DNA from: an uncultured Lachnospiraceae bacterium
Lineage (GTDB): Bacteria; Bacillota; Clostridia; Lachnospirales; Lachnospiraceae
DNA: 17,302 bases
Direction of reading: 5' to 3'
Assembly: GCA_910588895.1 (NCBI GenBank)
Contig: CAJUSS010000068.1
Span: 1 to 17,302, forward strand
Below the pieces are notes generated by a model. It had not been told where the DNA came from. It saw only the letters and a program-made list of their open reading frames with translations, and made no database searches. Both the position numbers and the translations under genes were made by a program. Below, in pieces: positions 14,101 through 17,302 of this stretch (the first letter of the stretch is position 1; each line of letters opens with the position of its first letter).

Positions 14101-16836
14101 GAAGGCGGAACTATTTCTGACAATACAGCCAGTAAAAATGGCGGCGGGATATATGCAAACTCAAATGTAACGGTTGATGTCAACGGTGGGGATATTTCTG
14201 GCAATACAGCCAGTGAAAATGGCGGCGGGATATATGCTCGGTCAGGAAAAAGTAAAGTTACGGTCAAAGGCGGAGACATATCCGATAATAGTGCGAAGAT
14301 AGGCGGCGGCATAGCTGTCGACACTTGGTGCCCGATCGATCTCTCAGGAGGGAACATTACAGGTAATAAGGCAGAAGGATCTGGCGGCGGTATCGCTCTT
14401 AGCGGCAGTGCGATAGGTATCACAGGCGGAACGATCCAACACAATACCGCCCAAGGTGATGGCGGTGGTATCGCTGTGATCGCCAATGGCACGATAAACT
14501 TGGATAAAGGAACGATCAAAGAGAACACCGCCCAAGGCGATGGCGGTGGTATCGTATTTACTGGTATAGGCGGTCAGTATAGAGGCCTTTTCATGGAAGA
14601 CGGAGAGATCTTTTATAATACCGCAGCTGGGGATGGCGGAGGTGTTGCTGTCACAGGAAATAAGTATCGGGTTGTTATCAATGGTGGTAAGATCGAAGAG
14701 AATAGGGCAGGAGATCCTATACATGAGATCCAAGATGCAAAGGCGGATCCTCATTTTCCGGATGGAAAAGACGACATACTTGGAAATGGCGGCGGCATTT
14801 ACATCGAACCGAAAAGAGACCTGGCGGATCGGACTCCTCTCACGATCAATGGCGGCTCTATCTCCGCGAACAGATCGTATGCAGTGACCCAAGATACAAA
14901 AACGCCAAATAGTGTAGGCGGTGGTGGCATATTTACGGGCAGCGATCTGACGATCACAGGCGGAGAGATCAAAGGGAATTATGCAGTAGAAGGCGGCGGC
15001 GGGATCCTGTTCTATTATCGGTGTCCTACGAATTGGGATCCGTTGATGCCGGATTCAGGCGGTACTCGTCCGGAGCTTAAGATGTCAGGCGGCACGATCT
15101 CCGAAAATGTGGCGGTAAAGAGTGAAGGCGGCGGTCTATATTTCCAGGGTGTAGGAGAGATCACCGGCGGCCGATTTACAGACAATGAGTCAAGGACCAT
15201 CTATGACTACGGTGGCGGCGGTATCTTTATCATGACGAATGCGACCTTAAAGATATATAATGCCCTGATCACCGATAACTTTGCAGAGGGATACGGCGGA
15301 GGATTAGCCGGTTGTGCAAAGAGCAATGTCTATATGTTCAGTGTCAAAGGCGGCGCGATCTATGGGAATACTGTAAACGGCGATCAAACCCATCTGACCC
15401 TCAGCAAGGCAGGCGACGAAAAAGTACTCAAAGTGAAGGATTTCGGACAGAAAAGCAATGGTTCAAAAGATTATTTCTGTTCCGGCAAGAGCGTTGTTTA
15501 CGATCATATGCTGGGCGGCGGCCATCAAAGATGGTCGGGATTCTGCGATGGCGAAACGATGATGGTCCCGCTGAACGGTTTCGTAAAAACGAAAGTGAAC
15601 AGTGAATATGCAGATAACAGGGACGGAAAAGGCTTGATGGGCCTGACCGCCGGTCCTATAGCGGAGGACATAGCAAAGGTGGCTTCTGTTGAGGATAAGG
15701 TCATCATCAGCGGAAATCGGTCCAATACCCATGGCGGCGGTGTTTCCAGTAATGGCGTTCTTTACCTGGGAGAAGGCACCGGGACTGACTGGGAGCCCTC
15801 TGCTGAAAAGACCTATTATGTAAATGGACAGCTCGTTGACCTTACAAAGGATCAGTTTACCTTCGTCATGCTGGATAAAGAGCCGAAACGGGATCCGCAG
15901 ACCGGGAGTCTGCGATATGACGAACAGTCTGTGGTCAGCACAGCTACGAACAACGAAAAGGGCGAGATACGCTTTAGCATCATGGCAGATCGTGCGTTCT
16001 CACCAGAGGATTTCACAGGCGGATCGGAAACGGATGATCCCCAGGAAGGCGTGACACATGACTACACCTTCTACATGATCGAAAAGGCCGACGCCAACGG
16101 AAATGTGCGATATGATACAACGGTGTATAAGATCGATGTTACCATGCGGATGCATGTGCAGGAAGAGGAAGATGTACAAGACAACATCACTTCCTATGTT
16201 AAGATCTACTATTATGTGTTGGCTAAGGATAGTGCCGGGAAAGACCGCATGACCGTAACCGCGATGCGGCCAGATGGAAGTGAGATCGTAGACGGAGACG
16301 CGATCAAGTTTGCGAATTTTTGGATCGAAACTCCGCCGGATAGGCCAGATCCGCCTGATAGACCAGATCCACCTGATAAGCCAAACCGACCAGATAAGCC
16401 AGATACACCGGAGGATCCAACTCCGCCAGAGGAACCGACTCTGCCTGCACCTACGCCGGAAACGCCGCAGTTCATCCATTCTGATGATACCGGCAACGGA
16501 ACGGTCGTGGAGATCATCGAGGAGAAGATCGAGGTCCCGATCTTCGCGCTTCCTGATGCGGATCTGCCTCAGATGCCAGATCAGATCACTGTATTTGAGG
16601 AAGGTGTGCCAAGGGGTTATGTGCGTGTGTGGAACCCGGATACGCAACAATGGGAGTGGATCCCAGAGGATGAGGTCCCGTTGGGTACTATCGGTCTTCC
16701 AAGGGCTGGAGATGATTCTCATCCGATGCTGTGGCTCGCTTTGTTTGCGGCATCCGCCATCGGGATCGTTGTCTTGATCATCCTCCGCAAGAGGAGCAGA
16801 CAGGGGCTGGATGCAGAAAAAGAAATGGAAATGTAA
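11197..16836 (+). CDS. Giant sortase-anchored surface protein with right-handed beta-helix (adhesin-like)
   Basis: A 1879-residue exported protein. The signal peptide has a very basic start (MSRKRRREVRRR) and likely cleavage after A37 (SYA-TS). Three beta-sandwich-like segments (about 60-130, 239-345 and 547-645) are separated by acidic low-complexity linkers (about 131-238 and 347-545). A helical segment follows at 645-728. A long beta-helix at about 730-1490 has at least 16 GGGI/GGGV/GGGL turns alternating with I-x-GG-x-I-S-x-N strands. A pilin-type isopeptide-like domain spans about 1538-1713, with FTFVMLD, YTFYMIE and a terminal KFANFW like the Spy0128 family. Then come a PPD-rich stalk (1712-1759) and the sorting signal L1834-P-R-A-G1838, a membrane segment (1842-1863) and a basic tail. 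AAGGGAG (11181-11187) is 9 nt before ATG 11197; an in-frame TTG at 11110 is less likely. The domain plan implies a wall-anchored protein projecting a beta-helix. An adhesive or glycan-binding role is inference; no catalytic motif was recognised. Confidence 0.88.
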   Translation: MSRKRRREVRRRISGPLAAALLFVFIFEHLTVPFSYATSPDMASASNAIQSGKVTWTDRPEEDVQIAVLSDAASYGAGDLVCLDVYIKNNTADEITDGFLNYTGSGIEKDRESTYFEDLSEGVVWEPVWKEDAGAEAAGTEETGAEAAGTEDAGAEAAGTEGTENAGAEAADPRSGRESALEREAEDGLGTNGSGADTLDSAGTDDQDLDGGVDGDDPDLDDADAEDGDDRDPDGPDVLTDLTIAPGQSYHVQFYYTIQEDLRGTRSQNVEFTFRWKAEDKTHTSKQTFRYVVGAMNLLPVEIMSAEQAAGTEGQLYAGERGQMLLDFDLGDVWEIIEERLEENVKPAGTDETAAEANGTEAADTDGDGSGEADAEESGASDAVGDGSGETDTAGDGSGAAADAADPSQEETAGQAGNEEAIDPSDADAADREDAGEVTDHSGDDTTLADQADGGEVQGSTAEESAGEDPASHAPSIEITEAANRQLVREPAEAGTIEAGADVTLATPSTADREETLPSGEAPEEDEADKGTASPSTAEPKPDDQLDGLVKWEDDPIGKGEKPVIKDISCSVETYGINLKAFRVAGEDEEADSQSTSVRCTFRVDEETEPGIYYGNVTASYRFKNHTFRSTQGFLIVVSAVEDGEVAEVIRLIDELPEQEEVEEAFAAYDLAEDEDGRDAYYMELYGQVMEAYRKYQLLSAEQQEKIYNRDKLMAYEWLWGGEMLAAGEVTDWEQLKKAIAAGQPIITLANDIDNTDRSQIAIDAGKDITLDLNGHELTYTGDGKDIFLVSGSFTITGLTNDDSGGTILGKNVGNVINVASGGKVWIKGGKITTEDSERAIFSWGTVNIEGGAISGNHHKDKSGKAGGIWAHQNSVLNISGGSIDHNSAGYGGGIYTTLGAEVNISGGTIAYNTAIEDGGGICDCHLIDANRSGSTIDITGGSIEHNKAQNGGGIYINSNVSSTNITIEGGTISDNTASKNGGGIYANSNVTVDVNGGDISGNTASENGGGIYARSGKSKVTVKGGDISDNSAKIGGGIAVDTWCPIDLSGGNITGNKAEGSGGGIALSGSAIGITGGTIQHNTAQGDGGGIAVIANGTINLDKGTIKENTAQGDGGGIVFTGIGGQYRGLFMEDGEIFYNTAAGDGGGVAVTGNKYRVVINGGKIEENRAGDPIHEIQDAKADPHFPDGKDDILGNGGGIYIEPKRDLADRTPLTINGGSISANRSYAVTQDTKTPNSVGGGGIFTGSDLTITGGEIKGNYAVEGGGGILFYYRCPTNWDPLMPDSGGTRPELKMSGGTISENVAVKSEGGGLYFQGVGEITGGRFTDNESRTIYDYGGGGIFIMTNATLKIYNALITDNFAEGYGGGLAGCAKSNVYMFSVKGGAIYGNTVNGDQTHLTLSKAGDEKVLKVKDFGQKSNGSKDYFCSGKSVVYDHMLGGGHQRWSGFCDGETMMVPLNGFVKTKVNSEYADNRDGKGLMGLTAGPIAEDIAKVASVEDKVIISGNRSNTHGGGVSSNGVLYLGEGTGTDWEPSAEKTYYVNGQLVDLTKDQFTFVMLDKEPKRDPQTGSLRYDEQSVVSTATNNEKGEIRFSIMADRAFSPEDFTGGSETDDPQEGVTHDYTFYMIEKADANGNVRYDTTVYKIDVTMRMHVQEEEDVQDNITSYVKIYYYVLAKDSAGKDRMTVTAMRPDGSEIVDGDAIKFANFWIETPPDRPDPPDRPDPPDKPNRPDKPDTPEDPTPPEEPTLPAPTPETPQFIHSDDTGNGTVVEIIEEKIEVPIFALPDADLPQMPDQITVFEEGVPRGYVRVWNPDTQQWEWIPEDEVPLGTIGLPRAGDDSHPMLWLALFAASAIGIVVLIILRKRSRQGLDAEKEMEM
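11587..11709 (+). repeat. 30-nt in-frame tandem repeat (EDAGAEAAGT)
   Basis: Three consecutive 10-codon units start at 11587, 11617 and 11647. They encode EDAGAEAAGT, EETGAEAAGT and EDAGAEAAGT, followed by a degenerate fourth copy with NAGAEAA. Units 1 and 3 differ at 3 of 30 bases. It forms the first acidic linker of the surface protein. Confidence 0.8.
12295..12408 (+). repeat. GDGSG repeats in second acidic linker
   Basis: GDGSG occurs at 12295, 12349 and 12379, spaced 54 and 30 nt apart, each followed by an acidic or Ala-rich stretch. All copies are in frame. Confidence 0.6.
14121..14554 (+). repeat. 81-nt (27-residue) beta-helix rung repeats with near-identical segments
   Basis: A 36-nt segment at 14121-14156 recurs at 14202-14237 with one mismatch. 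A different 28-nt segment at 14446-14473 recurs at 14527-14554 with one mismatch. Both pairs are exactly 81 nt apart, which is 27 codons, or one coil of the beta-helix. Each copy contains the GGGI turn codons. Confidence 0.75.
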
Positions 16837-16846
16837 GTTAATGTAG

Positions 16847-16884
16847 ACAGCTGTTCAGGCGATCAAGCTTGAACAGCTGTTTTT
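16847..16884 (+). terminator. Rho-independent terminator of the surface protein gene
   Basis: An 11-bp perfect stem (16847-16857 with 16870-16880) has a 12-nt loop and five Ts (16880-16884), starting 10 nt after the stop codon. Confidence 0.88.
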
Positions 16885-17005
16885 ACATCCTCTTCTTTCG
16901 GGGTATATGGATTGGATGAGATACGGGTATAAGGCGGGCGATGGCCATTTTCTGGGGAAATTAATAAATATTTAAAGTTTTTCTATATTTTTTGAAGGCC
17001 GCAAG

Positions 17006-17034
17006 TTGCGAAAAGAGGCGGGAAATGGTATACT
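17006..17034 (+). promoter_or_regulatory. Promoter with -35, 17-bp spacer and extended -10
   Basis: TTGCGA (17006-17011) and TATACT (17029-17034) are 17 bp apart, and TGG directly before the -10 provides an extended element. The predicted start near 17041 gives a leader of about 100 nt to the open frame that runs off the window. The 120 bp before it (16885-17005) is AT-rich with no gene that I can see. Confidence 0.65.
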
Positions 17035-17139
17035 ACACTAATATGTTATTTGTATTGTAGATGTGAGCTTTGCTTTATAGATACCAGTGGAGACCTATAA
17101 TACTGGCTATTTATGATGACGCAGGATAGGTTTATTATT

Positions 17140-17302
17140 ATGCATGATGGTGGAAAAATGGATGAGAGATATGCAGTGAGCGTAGAACACGCAGTAGTTC
17201 GCTTTAATATGGCATCAGAGCGGATTGACAATTTGAAGGAATATTTTGTAAAACTAATGAAGCGAGAACTGATGTTTAAAGAGTTTTTAGCGTTAAATGA
17301 TA
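17140..17302 (+). CDS. Unidentified protein, 5' end only (runs off window)
   Basis: The frame is open from a TAA at 17098 to the last base. Possible starts are ATG 17113 (or 17116), ATG 17140 and ATG 17158. I chose 17140 because AGGATAGG (17123-17130) is 9 nt upstream, but this is uncertain. The visible part (from 17158: MDERYAVSVEHAVVRFNMAS, then a charged, Lys/Glu-rich helix-like stretch) is not recognised. Codon use is AT-rich, unlike most of the window. It lies downstream of a good promoter, which supports a real gene. Confidence 0.5.
   Translation, partial: MHDGGKMDERYAVSVEHAVVRFNMASERIDNLKEYFVKLMKRELMFKEFLALND

Noticed and set aside
14100..14700. CRISPR-like array suggested by regularly spaced repeats
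   Set aside because: The 81-nt spacing is a whole number of codons, the repeats encode the GGGI turns of a beta-helix, and the frame is uninterrupted.
17046..17231. Reverse-strand 61-codon open frame at the window end
   Set aside because: No ribosome binding site or family resemblance, and it opposes the promoter-supported + strand frame.

Overview
The window reads as a chromosomal segment of a Gram-positive, moderately GC-rich member of the Clostridia, most likely Lachnospiraceae. The reasons are AGGAGG-type ribosome binding sites, an FtsEX/M23 hydrolase/C-terminal processing protease cluster, a CdaR/PucR-type regulator next to ftsE, a bacterial FatA-like acyl-ACP thioesterase, and a very large sortase-anchored beta-helix protein. 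The family assignment is inferred from gene content and protein style, not from a database search.

Layout. (1) Positions 1-610 hold two tRNA-Gln(CTG) genes. The first is cut by the window edge. They flank a decayed gene fragment and are punctuated by terminators; the second copy has a near-consensus promoter. (2) Positions 611-3524 hold housekeeping genes on the + strand: acyl-ACP thioesterase, a CvfB-type S1/winged-helix RNA-binding protein and a YitT-family membrane protein. (3) After a 350-bp AT-rich intergenic region comes a stand-alone carbohydrate ABC transporter ATPase of the UgpC/MsmK type, with its own strong terminator. (4) Positions 5162-10993 look like one transcription unit: a PucR/CdaR-like regulator ending 1 nt before ftsE, then ftsE, ftsX, an exported coiled-coil M23 endopeptidase and a membrane-anchored S41 (Ctp) protease. 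In known systems FtsEX activates a coiled-coil peptidoglycan hydrolase during division or elongation, and Ctp proteases can degrade M23 hydrolases. The unit therefore plausibly encodes a controlled cell-wall cutting machine with its own regulator and protease. (5) Positions 11054-16884 hold a single-gene unit with an extended -10 promoter, a structured leader, a 1879-residue surface protein and a terminator. The protein has a signal peptide, beta-sandwich-like segments separated by acidic low-complexity linkers, a long GGGI-type right-handed beta-helix, a pilin-type isopeptide-like domain, a Pro-rich stalk and an LPRAG sorting signal. (6) A well-formed promoter and the 5' end of an unidentified gene run off the window end.

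Every supported gene is on the + strand. The most distinctive features are the mosaic surface protein (a base-composition shift at the beta-helix, 81-nt internal repeats and a non-canonical LPRAG anchor), the structured 144-nt gap between ftsE and ftsX, the acidic insertion in the Ctp protease, and a 6-nt variable loop in the second tRNA-Gln.
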